A stretch of 64,000 bases of DNA from contig NC_010617.1 in NCBI RefSeq assembly GCF_000010285.1, positions 2,108,001 through 2,172,000 of the forward strand, given 5' to 3'. A program made the translations under genes and the position numbers. Source of the stretch: Kocuria rhizophila DC2201. Lineage in GTDB: Bacteria; Actinomycetota; Actinomycetes; Actinomycetales; Micrococcaceae. Positions 39,373 through 47,557 of this stretch are shown piece by piece. Every line of letters starts with the position of its first letter. The stretch's first letter is position 1. The notes under the pieces were generated by a model. It saw only the letters and a list, made by a program, of their open reading frames with translations, ran no database searches and had not been told where the DNA came from.

Positions 39373-39858
39373 TCAGGCCGCAGACAGGATGTCGTCCAGG
39401 CGCTTCTCCGCCTCTTCCTCGTCGATCTTCTTGGCCAGGGCCAGCTCGGAGGTGAGGATCTGACGGGCCTTGGTGAGCATCCGCTTCTCCCCGGCGGAGA
39501 GACCCTTGCCGCGGTCGCGCCGCCACAGATCACGCACGACCTCCGCGACCTTGAGGACGTCGCCGGAGGCCAGCTTCTCCAGGTTGGCCTTGTAGCGGCG
39601 GGACCAGTTGGAGGCCTCCTCGGCGTCCTGGGCCTGCAGCACCGCAATGACCTGCTTGAGACCGTCCTCGTCCACGACGTCTCGCACGCCCACGAGGTCC
39701 ACGTTCTCCGCCGGGACCTCGATCATGAGGTCCCCCTGGGTCACCTTGAGCCGGAGATACATCTTCTCTTCACCCTTGACGGTGCGAGTCTTGATCTCCT
39801 CGATGGTCGCGGCACCGTGGTGCGGATAAACGACCGTTTCGCCAACCTCGAAAACCAT
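39373..39858 (-). CDS. carD: CarD-family RNA polymerase-binding regulator
   Basis: A 161-residue CarD. The N-terminal Tudor-like domain ([22 protein letters not shown]) binds the RNA polymerase beta subunit. The C-terminal helical domain ([31 protein letters not shown]) contains the conserved Trp that touches promoter DNA at the upstream edge of the bubble. It stabilises open complexes, notably at rRNA promoters. The ATG has AAAGGGG upstream, and a -10 TAGACT at 39883-39888 gives a short leader. It heads the order carD-ispD-ispF. Confidence 0.97.
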   Translation of the reverse strand: MVFEVGETVVYPHHGAATIEEIKTRTVKGEEKMYLRLKVTQGDLMIEVPAENVDLVGVRDVVDEDGLKQVIAVLQAQDAEEASNWSRRYKANLEKLASGDVLKVAEVVRDLWRRDRGKGLSAGEKRMLTKARQILTSELALAKKIDEEEAEKRLDDILSAA

Positions 39859-40079
39859 GCACAAACCCCTTTCAGCGCGCCAAGTCTACCACGGTGTATG
39901 ATTCGCCGACGCTTCCGGGACCCCTCCCGGACGGGCCCCGACGGGCCGTCGCGCACCGGCTCCGGGGCGGCCCCGGCCCGGCGCCACGGCCCGGGCCCGG
40001 ATGCAGACGATCCGTGGCCAAACCGATAGACTGCACGCAGATCGAGTCCCACCGTCGGAGAGCCCGAGGAGTCCGTGCC
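39859..40079. promoter_or_regulatory. Divergent promoter region, carD / lpqE-like
   Basis: 221 bases. -10 boxes with the same hexamer TAGACT lie on both strands: 39883-39888 (minus, carD) and 40027-40032 (plus, lipoprotein gene). Confidence 0.45.
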
Positions 40080-40619
40080 GTGAAGAACGCCGCCCACAAG
40101 AAGTTGCAGCACCTCGGAATGGGTGCGGCAGCGCTTGCCGTCCTGACCAGCGTGAGCGGTTGCGCGTACATCAGCCCCCAGGCCACCACCGACAGCTTTG
40201 CCCCGGCGGACGGCGTGCAGATGGACCTCGGGGACCTGCAGCTGCGCAACGTGCTCGTGGTCGCGGAGAACGCGGACTCCGAGGGGCGCGTGCTGGGCAC
40301 CGTGATCAACAACGGGGACTCCACCCAGACCGTGACCCTCGACGCCAAGGGCTCCAGCGCCAAGGTGGAAGTGCCCGCCAACAAGGAAGTGGTGCTGGAG
40401 AAGTCCAAGCCCGTGCTGCTCGAGAAGGCCGGCGCGAACCCCGGGCTCATGGTGGACACCACGTTCAGCGGCGACGGCCAGAACCAGACGGTCTCTGTGC
40501 CCGTCCTGGACCACACCTACCCCCGATACGCCTCCTTCGTGCCGGGCGGTGCCCCCACCACCCCGGCCAACCCCTCCAACACCAAGGCGCCCGAGGGCCA
40601 GCACGAGGGCGGTCACTGA
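40080..40619 (+). CDS. LpqE-like secreted lipoprotein
   Basis: A 179-residue lipoprotein: basic start, hydrophobic helix and lipobox VSGC with C28 as the lipidated cysteine. The mature part is a beta-rich domain (DLQLRNVLVVAENADSEGRVLGTVINNGDSTQTVTL) that resembles immunoglobulin-like copper-chaperone-type folds, followed by a Pro/His-rich tail. In mycobacteria the gene at this place, divergent from carD, is lpqE, and size and layout agree. The function is not known. The GTG at 40080 has GAGGAG eight bases upstream. Confidence 0.82.
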   Translation: MKNAAHKKLQHLGMGAAALAVLTSVSGCAYISPQATTDSFAPADGVQMDLGDLQLRNVLVVAENADSEGRVLGTVINNGDSTQTVTLDAKGSSAKVEVPANKEVVLEKSKPVLLEKAGANPGLMVDTTFSGDGQNQTVSVPVLDHTYPRYASFVPGGAPTTPANPSNTKAPEGQHEGGH

Positions 40620-40643
40620 CCACCTCCCCACGGACCGGGTCTG

Positions 40644-40687
40644 CACGAGGAAGGGACCGCACCCCACGGTGCGGTCCCTTCCTCGTG
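40644..40687. terminator. Bidirectional terminator between the lipoprotein gene and regX3
   Basis: A perfect 20-bp stem (40644-40663 with 40668-40687) and 4-base loop between convergent genes. Confidence 0.85.
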
Positions 40688-40704
40688 TCGTGGGCTGGTG
40701 CGGA

Positions 40705-41385
40705 TCAGGGCTCGAACTTGTAGCCCAGCCCCCGCACCGTGACGATGTGCTGCGGGGCGGACGGATCCGGCTCCACCTTCGAGCGCAGCCGCTTGACGTG
40801 CACGTCGAGGGTCTTGGTGTCCCCCACGTAGTCCGAGCCCCACACCCGGTCGATGAGCTGCCCCCGGGTCAGCACGCGCCCGGCGTTGCGCAGCAGCATC
40901 TCCAGCAGCTCGAACTCCTTGAGCGGCATGGCCACGGCCTCCCCGTCCACGTGCACCACGTGGCGCTCCACGTCCATGCGCACGGGCCCGGCCGCCACCG
41001 TGGACGTGATGAGCTCCTCGGGCTCGGCGCGGCGCCGGAGCACCGCGCGGATGCGCGCCACGAGCTCGCGGGATGAGTACGGCTTGGTGACGTAGTCGTC
41101 CGCGCCGAGCTCGAGGCCGAGGACCTTGTCGATCTCCGCGTCCTTGGCGGTGAGCATGATGATCGGGACGTTCGAGCGCTGCCGGATCTGCTTGCACACC
41201 TCCGTGCCGGACTGGCCGGGCAGCATCAGGTCCAGCAGGACCAGGTCCGCCCCGGCGCGGTCGAACTCCGCGACGGCGCGGATCCCGTCCGCCACCACCG
41301 TGACGTCGAACCCCTCCCGGCCCAGCAGGTAGGCCAGGGGGTCGCTCAGGGATTCCTCGTCCTCCACCATGAGAATCTGGGTCAC
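40705..41385 (-). CDS. regX3: Phosphate-response regulator RegX3
   Basis: A 226-residue OmpR/PhoB-family response regulator. The receiver domain (1-~115) has acidic residues in VEDEES, phosphoacceptor Asp in LVLLDLMLPG near 52 and Lys in YVTKPYS near 101. The winged helix (~130-226) contains RVLTRGQLIDRVWG, the recognition helix DTKTLDVHVKRLR and the wing VRGLGYKF. The GTG start overlaps the senX3 stop by four bases (GTGA). In actinobacteria SenX3-RegX3 controls phosphate genes, and a PHO box upstream of senX3 here fits that. Confidence 0.94.
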   Translation of the reverse strand: MTQILMVEDEESLSDPLAYLLGREGFDVTVVADGIRAVAEFDRAGADLVLLDLMLPGQSGTEVCKQIRQRSNVPIIMLTAKDAEIDKVLGLELGADDYVTKPYSSRELVARIRAVLRRRAEPEELITSTVAAGPVRMDVERHVVHVDGEAVAMPLKEFELLEMLLRNAGRVLTRGQLIDRVWGSDYVGDTKTLDVHVKRLRSKVEPDPSAPQHIVTVRGLGYKFEP

Positions 41386-42575
41386 GCGCGCTCCTCCACT
41401 CGCTGCTGACGGTTCCCGCCGCTGGATCGCGGCGGTTCGTGCTGGTCCTCGGGGTCCTCCATGGGCGGCAGCACCAGGGTGAACGTGGAGCCGCGCCCCG
41501 GCTGGGACCACACGGAGACCTCCCCGCCGTGCTGCGCCATCACATGCTTGACGATGCTCAGTCCCAGCCCGGTGCCCCCGGTCTGGCGCGAGCGGGCGCT
41601 GTCGACGCGGTAGAAGCGTTCGAACACGCGGTCCTGCTCGCTCTCGGGGATCCCCGGGCCCTGGTCCGTGACGGTGATCTGCGCCATCCCGTCACGTTCG
41701 CGCAGCCCCACTCCCACCCGGGTGTGCTCCGGGGAGTAGCGCACCGCGTTGTCAATGAGGTTGCGCACGGCGGTGACCAGCATGTCCGGGTCCCCGAACA
41801 CGGGCACGTCGATCCGCCCGCCCACCCGGATCTCGATGTGCTTGGTCTCCGCGGCCAGGCGGCTGCGGTCCACGGCCTCGCCCACGGTGCGGTTGAGGTC
41901 CACCGGGGTGCCCTTGGCCACCACGTCCGTGCCCTGCAGGCGCGAGAGCTCGATGATGTCCTGCACGAGCGCGCTCAGCCGCATGGACTCGCGCTGCAGG
42001 CTCGCGGCGAAGTGGCGCACGGACTCCTCGTCCCCGGCGGCGTCCTCGATGGCCTCGGAGAGCAGGCTGACCGCCCCCACGGGGGTCTTCAGCTCGTGGG
42101 ACACGTTGGCCACGAAGTCGTTGCGGATGGACTGGGCACGCACGATCTCGGTCTGGTCGTCGGCGAGCAGCAGGATGTACTCGTCCGCGATGGTGACCAC
42201 CCGGACGTCCAGCACGATCGAGCCGCGCTGCAGCTGCCCCCGGGTGAGCTCCAGGCGCCTCTCCTCCACCACGCCGTTGCGCCGGGTGGCCCGGACCATG
42301 TCCAGCAGCTCCTGGTGCACCACGGTGTGCCCGCGCACGATCCCGTAGGCGTAGGCCGCGGGCGAGGCGCGCACGACGCCGTCCACACCGTCCACGACCA
42401 CGTAGGCGAGCCCCAGCGCGGCGAGGATCTCGGCGGTGCCCTCCGGCAGGGTGGGCTCCTGGACGTCCGCGAGAAAGTGACGACGCCGCTGGCTCACCCG
42501 CACGGCGATCAGCCCGCTGATGCCGAGCAGGAAGCCGATGAACCCGGCCAGCAGGGCAATCGTCGTCTCGCTCAC
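41382..42575 (-). CDS. senX3: Sensor histidine kinase SenX3
   Basis: A 397-residue membrane kinase. One or two membrane helices lie at residues 5-25, then a PAS-like domain (~45-140). The dimerisation/His box is FVANVSHELKTPVGAVSLLSEA, with His near 160. The ATPase domain has LIDNAVRYSPE (N box), DQGPGIPE (G1), FERFYRVDSAR (F) and GGTGLGLSIVKH (G2). It phosphorylates RegX3 and probably senses phosphate through PhoU/Pst contacts. The GTG start lies six bases after -10 TAAGCT, suggesting a leaderless mRNA. Confidence 0.94.
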   Translation of the reverse strand: MSETTIALLAGFIGFLLGISGLIAVRVSQRRRHFLADVQEPTLPEGTAEILAALGLAYVVVDGVDGVVRASPAAYAYGIVRGHTVVHQELLDMVRATRRNGVVEERRLELTRGQLQRGSIVLDVRVVTIADEYILLLADDQTEIVRAQSIRNDFVANVSHELKTPVGAVSLLSEAIEDAAGDEESVRHFAASLQRESMRLSALVQDIIELSRLQGTDVVAKGTPVDLNRTVGEAVDRSRLAAETKHIEIRVGGRIDVPVFGDPDMLVTAVRNLIDNAVRYSPEHTRVGVGLRERDGMAQITVTDQGPGIPESEQDRVFERFYRVDSARSRQTGGTGLGLSIVKHVMAQHGGEVSVWSQPGRGSTFTLVLPPMEDPEDQHEPPRSSGGNRQQRVEERA

Positions 42576-42581
42576 GGGGCC

Positions 42582-42587
42582 AGCTTA
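42582..42587 (-). promoter_or_regulatory. -10 box TAAGCT for leaderless senX3
   Basis: TAAGCT on the minus strand lies six bases before the senX3 GTG. Confidence 0.55.
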
Positions 42588-42635
42588 GACGGCCGGGGCT
42601 CGGGAGGAGCCCGTGGCCGCCGGTCCGGGAGCGCG

Positions 42636-42675
42636 GTTCAGCCAACGTTCACCTGGGGATGTCGGTTCGTTCATG
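42636..42675. promoter_or_regulatory. PHO box: 11-bp-phased GTTCANC repeats
   Basis: GTTCAGC (42636), GTTCACC (42647) and GTTCATG (42669) start in exact 11-base phase, with one degenerate unit at 42658. Direct repeats of GTTCACC at 11 bp are the known actinobacterial PHO-box pattern bound by PhoP/RegX3 regulators. It lies about 50 bases above the senX3 -10 box and upstream of phoU. Confidence 0.6.
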
Positions 42676-42754
42676 ACCGCCTGGGAATCTGGGCGGGCGT
42701 GTGCGACGTCCTCGTGCCGCTGCCCCCGGTGGCACCCGGCCCGTGCGGGACGCG

Positions 42755-42760
42755 TAAGCT
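42755..42760 (+). promoter_or_regulatory. -10 box TAAGCT for phoU
   Basis: TAAGCT 38 bases before the phoU GTG leaves a leader of about 32 bases with a ribosome site. Confidence 0.4.
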
Positions 42761-42798
42761 ACGGGACCAAGAATTGCCGTGAACGAAAGGACGCCCCT

Positions 42799-43497
42799 GT
42801 GCGTAAGGTTTTCCAGGCCGAGCTCCACCAGGTGGGCGAGGAGCTGATCCAGATCGCCACGCTCGTGCAGCAGGCACTGGCCAGCGCCCGCACCGCCTTC
42901 CTCGACGCCGACATCCAGGTGGCCGAGGAGGTCATCTCCAATGACGCCCGCATCGACTTCCTGCAGAACGACCTCGATGAGCGCTCGATCGACATCCTCG
43001 CGCTGCAGGCCCCCGTGGCCTCGGACCTGCGCATGATCGTGGGGGCGCTGCGCATGAGCGCGTCCCTCGAGCGCATGGGCGACCTCGCCCGCCACCTGGC
43101 CCAGCTGGCCCGGCTCCGCTTCCCGGAGCCCGTGCTGCCGGAGTCCATGCGCGGGCACTTCGAGCAGATGTTCGACATCGACCTCAAGCTGCTCACCCGC
43201 ATGATCTCCGTGCTGGAGGACCGGGACATCAGCGAGGCGGACGAGATCTTCGTGCTGAAGTCCGAGCTCAACCTCAAGCACCAGCAGGTCTTCGAGATGC
43301 TCGCCGCCCCGGACTGGGACTCCTCGGTGCCCACCGCGGTGGACGTGACCCTGGCCTCGCGCTACCTCGAGCGCATCGGGGACCACGGCGTCTCCGTGGC
43401 CCGCAAGGTCTCCTACCTCGTCACCGGGGACTGGGCCCCCGTCTCGGACACCCACCCCACCGGGCACGGTCACATCGGCGCCGACGCCGGCGAGTGA
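42799..43497 (+). CDS. phoU: Phosphate-signalling protein PhoU
   Basis: A 232-residue all-helical protein with two PhoU three-helix repeats. The metal-site motif is EVISNDARIDFLQNDLDE in the first repeat, and SRYLERIGDHGVSVARKV marks the second. PhoU couples the Pst phosphate transporter to the SenX3-type kinase and damps the response when phosphate is plentiful. The GTG at 42799 has GAAAGGA nine bases upstream. It is divergent from senX3 and shares the PHO box. Confidence 0.95.
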   Translation: MRKVFQAELHQVGEELIQIATLVQQALASARTAFLDADIQVAEEVISNDARIDFLQNDLDERSIDILALQAPVASDLRMIVGALRMSASLERMGDLARHLAQLARLRFPEPVLPESMRGHFEQMFDIDLKLLTRMISVLEDRDISEADEIFVLKSELNLKHQQVFEMLAAPDWDSSVPTAVDVTLASRYLERIGDHGVSVARKVSYLVTGDWAPVSDTHPTGHGHIGADAGE

Positions 43498-43515
43498 GCC
43501 CCGCGCACACGCAGT

Positions 43516-43561
43516 GCACATGAGGAAGGCCCCGCCTCTCGGCGGGGCCTTCCTCATGTGC
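43516..43561. terminator. Bidirectional terminator between phoU and gpmA
   Basis: A perfect 21-bp stem (43516-43536 with 43541-43561) and TCTC loop between convergent genes. Confidence 0.85.
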
Positions 43562-43590
43562 GGGGCCTTCCCGGTGTGCCGGGCAGGGCG

Positions 43591-44349
43591 CTACTTCTTG
43601 CCCTGCGCGGCCACGGCTTTGATGGACTCGGCCGCGGCATCCGGGTCCAGGTAGCGACCGCCCGGGGTCACGGGACGCAGGTTCTGGTCCAGCTCGTAGT
43701 ACAGCGGGATGCCCGTGGGGATGTTGAGCCCGGCGATGTCCTCGTCGGAGATCCCGTCCAGGTGCTTGACCAGGGCGCGCAGCGAGTTGCCGTGCGCGGC
43801 CACCAGAACGGTCTTGCCGGCCTTGAGGTCCGGGACGATCTGCTCGTCCCAGTAAGGCATGAAGCGCTCCAGGACGTCCTTGAGGCACTCGGTGCGCGGC
43901 AGCTCGGCCACGTCCGCGTAGCGGGGGTCCCCGGCCTGGGACCACTCGGAGGAGTCGTCGAGCGCGGGCGGCGGGGTGTCGTAAGAGCGGCGCCAGGTCA
44001 TGAACTGCTCCTCGCCGTACTCCTCGCGGATCTCGGCCTTGTTCTTGCCCTGCAGCGCGCCGTAGTGGCGTTCGTTGAGACGCCAGGACCGCTTGACGGG
44101 GATCCAGAGCCGGTCCGCGGCGTCGAGGGCCAGGTTGGCGGTGTTCATGGCGCGGCGCAGCAGGGACGTGTGGACCACGTCCGGCAGCAGCTGGTTCTCG
44201 GCGATCAGTTCGCCGCCGCGGGTGGCCTCCGCGCGTCCCTTGTCCGTGAGGGGAACGTCCACCCAGCCGGTGAACAGGTTCTTCTCGTTCCACTCGGACT
44301 GGCCGTGGCGCAGGAGGATGAGCTTGTGGGTCGCTGAATCGGTAGCCAT
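43591..44349 (-). CDS. gpmA: 2,3-bisphosphoglycerate-dependent phosphoglycerate mutase
   Basis: A 252-residue glycolytic enzyme. The phosphohistidine loop is [24 protein letters not shown] near residues 12-34. [25 protein letters not shown] and the second histidine in [17 protein letters not shown] follow. It interconverts 3- and 2-phosphoglycerate. The ATG is six bases after GACAAT, the same weak -10-like sequence and spacing seen before ispF, with no ribosome site. Its place beside senX3-regX3 is conserved in actinobacteria. Confidence 0.96.
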   Translation of the reverse strand: MATDSATHKLILLRHGQSEWNEKNLFTGWVDVPLTDKGRAEATRGGELIAENQLLPDVVHTSLLRRAMNTANLALDAADRLWIPVKRSWRLNERHYGALQGKNKAEIREEYGEEQFMTWRRSYDTPPPALDDSSEWSQAGDPRYADVAELPRTECLKDVLERFMPYWDEQIVPDLKAGKTVLVAAHGNSLRALVKHLDGISDEDIAGLNIPTGIPLYYELDQNLRPVTPGGRYLDPDAAAESIKAVAAQGKK

Positions 44350-44405
44350 GGCCCCATTGTCCCACCCCGGCCCGCGCGGGGGAATGCGTGTCGTGCCCCG
44401 GCACG

Positions 44406-44411
44406 TACAGT
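44406..44411 (+). promoter_or_regulatory. -10 box TACAGT for a leaderless methyltransferase mRNA
   Basis: TACAGT lies six bases before the GTG at 44418. Confidence 0.5.
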
Positions 44412-44417
44412 GTCCGT

Positions 44418-45209
44418 GTGCCCGTTCCGCAGCGCCCCGTGGGCTCCATCACCCGGGGCACCACCAACCCCAACCGGTTGCGCCGCTCGGACCGCTACCT
44501 CACCGGTGTGCTGGCTCCCGTGCTGCGCCGCGCCACGGACCCCCTGCTGGTGGACCTGGGCTTCGGCGCCGCGCCCCTGACCACGGTGGAGCTGTGGCAG
44601 CGCGTGCGCGTCGTGCGTCCGGACGCGGAGGTCGTGGGCATCGAGATCGACCCCGGGCGCGTGGCGGCCGCCGCCTCCCACGCCCGCCCTGGTCTCTCCT
44701 TCCGCCGCGGTGGCTTCGAGATCCCCACCGGGGCCCGTTCGCCGGTGCTCGTGCGCGCGTTCAACGTGCTGCGGCAGTACCCGGTCGCGGAGGTCCCCGG
44801 GGCGTGGGCCCTGGCCGGTTCGCGGCTCGCCCCGGGCGGGGTGCTCGTGGACGGCACCTGCGACGAACTCGGGCGCCTGGCCACGTGGCTCTGCTGCACG
44901 GCGGACGGGCCGCAGACCTTCACGCTCAGCATGCGCCCCGGCGCCTTCACCGTGCCCTCGGACGCTGCCGCGCGGCTGCCCAAGGCCCTGATCCACCGCA
45001 ACGTCCCCGGTGAGCGCGTGCACGCGTTCCTGGCCGCCGCCGACGCCGCCTGGCTGGCCGCCGCGGCGCTGTCCCCCTTCGGCACGCGGCAGCGCTGGAC
45101 CGCGATGTGCCGTGAGCTGAAGGCCACCGGGTGGCCCGTGCTGCACGGTCCCGCCCGGTGGCGGCTCGGGGAGCTCACGGTGCCGTGGGCGTGCGTGGCG
45201 CCGCGCTGA
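44418..45209 (+). CDS. Class I SAM-dependent methyltransferase-like protein
   Basis: A 263-residue protein with a Rossmann-type methyltransferase core: [17 protein letters not shown] near residue 45 is motif [12 protein letters not shown] motif II, and [11 protein letters not shown] plus [14 protein letters not shown] follow the usual strands. No substrate-specific domain is visible and I cannot assign a target. The GTG is six bases after TACAGT, so a leaderless mRNA is likely; a GTG at 44388 would be upstream of that box. It is divergent from gpmA. Confidence 0.82.
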   Translation: MPVPQRPVGSITRGTTNPNRLRRSDRYLTGVLAPVLRRATDPLLVDLGFGAAPLTTVELWQRVRVVRPDAEVVGIEIDPGRVAAAASHARPGLSFRRGGFEIPTGARSPVLVRAFNVLRQYPVAEVPGAWALAGSRLAPGGVLVDGTCDELGRLATWLCCTADGPQTFTLSMRPGAFTVPSDAAARLPKALIHRNVPGERVHAFLAAADAAWLAAAALSPFGTRQRWTAMCRELKATGWPVLHGPARWRLGELTVPWACVAPR

Positions 45210-45314
45210 GCACGGGCGGCTCAATAATGCCGCCGCCGGGGTGGTCCACCGGACGCGTGGGCGCAGGGGCCGCCGGATCACGGGCGCCGGCTCAGCGGGC
45301 CGGGCGGCCCGGGA

Positions 45315-45665
45315 TCACCAGCGGCCGGGGTTCCTGGACTCGCCCGAGACCGCGGGCCGGACGTCCGCGAAGTACACGCCGGCAATGGTGGCGGCGATGA
45401 GCATGAGGATCAGGGAACCGGAGCTGGGCACCCCCACCCGGACCAGCGAGAGCGTGGAGAACACGGCGCTGAACACGGTGACCACGGCCGCTCCACCCGT
45501 GAGGGCGAGCCAGAAGGACTTGGTGCGCTTCCACGCCCGCTCGAACTGGACCGGCGAGCGCCGTACGCAGTCCAGGGCGGCGAGCAGCGCGAGCACGGCC
45601 ACCACCACGGTGATCGCGTAGTCCAGGTAGTTGGCCAGAGCCAGGGCCCACGGGTAAGAAGTCAC
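45315..45665 (-). CDS. DUF2516 small membrane protein
   Basis: A 116-residue protein of the actinobacterial DUF2516 family with three or four membrane helices (about residues 8-30, 48-70 and 75-100) and a basic loop FERAWKRTKSFW. Its function is unknown. The GTG start is six bases after TAGACT, which lies inside the last codons of the upstream PLP-enzyme gene, so it probably has its own leaderless promoter there. Confidence 0.85.
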   Translation of the reverse strand: MTSYPWALALANYLDYAITVVVAVLALLAALDCVRRSPVQFERAWKRTKSFWLALTGGAAVVTVFSAVFSTLSLVRVGVPSSGSLILMLIAATIAGVYFADVRPAVSGESRNPGRW

Positions 45666-45671
45666 GCGAGC

Positions 45672-45677
45672 AGTCTA
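45672..45677 (-). promoter_or_regulatory. -10 box TAGACT for leaderless DUF2516 mRNA
   Basis: On the minus strand, six bases before the GTG; it overlaps the stop region of the preceding gene. Confidence 0.5.
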
Positions 45678-46805
45678 CCGATCCGCGAGGGCGTCCAGGC
45701 CCGGGACGAGGTCTTGCCACAGATCCGCCACGTTCTCGATCCCCACGGACAGGCGCAGCAGGTTCTCCGGCACCGTGCGGGGCTCGTCCGGGTGGCGGCG
45801 GCGCCGTTCGACGAGGGACTCCACCCCTCCGAGTGAGGTGGCGGGGGTCCACACGCGCAGGCCGGAGACGAGATGTTCGGCCGCGGCGGCGTCGTCGTGG
45901 AGCACCACCGCGAGCACCGAGCCGAAGCCTCCCGCGAACTGGGCCACCGCGCGCTCGTGGCCGGGGTCCCCGGGCAGCCCCGGGTAGCGCACCCCGGCCA
46001 CCGCGGGGTGCTCGCGCATCCGCAGCGCCAGCTCCGCCGCGCTGGCCATGGAGCGCTCGACGCGCACCGCGAGGGTGCGCAGCCCCCGCAGCGCGAGCCA
46101 GCACTCGAACGGGCCGGGAACCGCGCCCTCGAGCGTGCGCTGCGCGTGCAGCCGCTGCCGCAGCTCGGCCGTGGCGCACAGCACCGCGCCCATGAGCACG
46201 TCCGAGTGCCCGGAGAGGTACTTGGTGGCCGAGTGCACCACGAGGTGCGCGCCCAGCGTCAGCGGCTGCTGCAGCAGCGGGGTGGCGAACGTGTTGTCCA
46301 CGCAGCTGAGCACGCCCCGCTCGCGCGCCGCGGCGAGCAGCGCGGGCAGCTCCGCGACCTCGAGCATCGGGTTGGTGGGACTCTCGATCCACAGCATGTC
46401 GGCACCGTCGAGGGCGGCGAGCACCGCGGCGGTGTCCGCGATGTCCACCGTGCGCACCGTGAGGATCCCCCGGTCCTCCCAGCGCCGCGCGAGCTGCACG
46501 GTGCCCTGGTAGCTGTGGCGCGGCACCACCAGCGTGCCGCCCACGGGGACGAGGCTGAGCACCGCGGCGATCGCGGCCATCCCGGACGCGTACGCCAGGG
46601 CGGGGCACGGAGCCTCCTCGAGCTCCGCGAGAACCTCCTCGAACGCCTCCCACGTGGGGTTGGCCGCCCGTGCGTAGGATCGGTCCTCCCCGGAGACCTC
46701 CCCCACCCCGCGGTAGGTGGACGTGAGCACCACGGGAGGGTTCACGGGGGCGTCGTGGGCGTGCTCGGGGCGGCCAGCGGCCACCGCCACGGTGTCTTTG
46801 TGCAT
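45675..46805 (-). CDS. Cystathionine gamma-synthase/lyase-type PLP enzyme
   Basis: A 376-residue trans-sulfuration enzyme. SYARAANPTWEAFEEVLAELE and ALAYASGMAAIAAVLSL form the cofactor phosphate site, CVDNTFATP has the PLP aspartate, and the Schiff-base lysine is in HSATKYLSGHSDV near residue 195. It acts in methionine/cysteine metabolism. Synthase and lyase cannot be told apart by eye; this shorter actinobacterial group is often annotated as cystathionine gamma-lyase. The ATG is six bases after TAGTGT, which points to a leaderless mRNA, although GGGGG just before the ATG could be a close ribosome site. Confidence 0.9.
   Translation of the reverse strand: MHKDTVAVAAGRPEHAHDAPVNPPVVLTSTYRGVGEVSGEDRSYARAANPTWEAFEEVLAELEEAPCPALAYASGMAAIAAVLSLVPVGGTLVVPRHSYQGTVQLARRWEDRGILTVRTVDIADTAAVLAALDGADMLWIESPTNPMLEVAELPALLAAARERGVLSCVDNTFATPLLQQPLTLGAHLVVHSATKYLSGHSDVLMGAVLCATAELRQRLHAQRTLEGAVPGPFECWLALRGLRTLAVRVERSMASAAELALRMREHPAVAGVRYPGLPGDPGHERAVAQFAGGFGSVLAVVLHDDAAAAEHLVSGLRVWTPATSLGGVESLVERRRRHPDEPRTVPENLLRLSVGIENVADLWQDLVPGLDALADR
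45885..45896 (+). repeat. Copy of interspersed 12-mer GGCGGCGTCGTC
   Basis: Exact copy in the HDDAAAAEH codons of the cystathionine-type enzyme. Confidence 0.5.
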
Positions 46806-46811
46806 GCCCCC

Positions 46812-46817
46812 ACACTA
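46812..46817 (-). promoter_or_regulatory. -10 box TAGTGT for a leaderless PLP-enzyme mRNA
   Basis: On the minus strand, six bases before the ATG at 46805. Confidence 0.5.
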
Positions 46818-46887
46818 GGGCCGGTGCGGCCGTGCGGGGCGCCCTGCCCAGGCCGGGCGCGCGCTCCAGGGTGTCGGGGCCGCTGGA

Positions 46888-46893
46888 TAGAGT
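46888..46893 (+). promoter_or_regulatory. -10 box TAGAGT for leaderless tmk
   Basis: TAGAGT lies seven bases before the tmk GTG; no ribosome site is present. Confidence 0.5.
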
Positions 46894-46900
46894 GGTGGGC

Positions 46901-47557
46901 GTGAAACAGTCAACGCGCGGGGCGCTCATCGTGTTCGAAGGCGGTGACGGCGCCGGGAAGTCCACCCAGGTCTCCGCCCTCGTGCAGGCCCTGCGCGCGG
47001 GCGGGCACACGGTCACGTGCACCCGGGAGCCCGGCGGCACGCCGCTCGCGGAGTCCGTGCGCGCGCTGGTGCTGGATCCCGCCCACGCACCGGTGGCACC
47101 GGCCACCGAGGCGCTGCTCTTCGCCTCGGCCCGTGCGGACCACGTGGCGCGGCTGATCCGTCCCGCCGTGGAACGGGGGGAGATCGTGGTGTGCGACCGC
47201 TTCGTCGACTCCTCGGTGGCCTACCAGGGTGCCGGGCGCGGGCTCGGGCTCGCGCGCGTGGCCGACCTGAACCAGTGGGCCCTGCAGGGCCTCGTCCCGG
47301 ACCTCACCGTCCTGCTGGACGTGGACCAGACCACGGCCCAGGCACGACGCCGCCGGCGCGGGTCCGCCTCGGACCGCATGGAGGCCGAGGACCTGGCCTT
47401 CCACGCCACCGTCAACGCGGCCTTCCGTGAGCTCGCGGCAGCCGCACCGCAGCGCTACCTCGTGCTGGACGCCGCCGAGTCCGCAGAGCGGATCGCGCGC
47501 GCCGTCGCCGCCCGTGTGGCCCCGCTGCTGCCGACACCCACGGGAGGCACCCCGTGA
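46901..47557 (+). CDS. tmk: Thymidylate kinase
   Basis: A 218-residue dTMP kinase. The P-loop is FEGGDGAGKST near residues 12-22, TREPGGTPLAE the DRX-type substrate loop, VVCDRFVDSSVAYQGAGRGL the DR motif, and the basic LID is ARRRRRGSASDRME. It phosphorylates dTMP to dTDP for DNA synthesis. The GTG at 46901 follows TAGAGT by seven bases. It overlaps holB by four bases (GTGA), the usual tmk-holB pair. Confidence 0.96.
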   Translation: MKQSTRGALIVFEGGDGAGKSTQVSALVQALRAGGHTVTCTREPGGTPLAESVRALVLDPAHAPVAPATEALLFASARADHVARLIRPAVERGEIVVCDRFVDSSVAYQGAGRGLGLARVADLNQWALQGLVPDLTVLLDVDQTTAQARRRRRGSASDRMEAEDLAFHATVNAAFRELAAAAPQRYLVLDAAESAERIARAVAARVAPLLPTPTGGTP

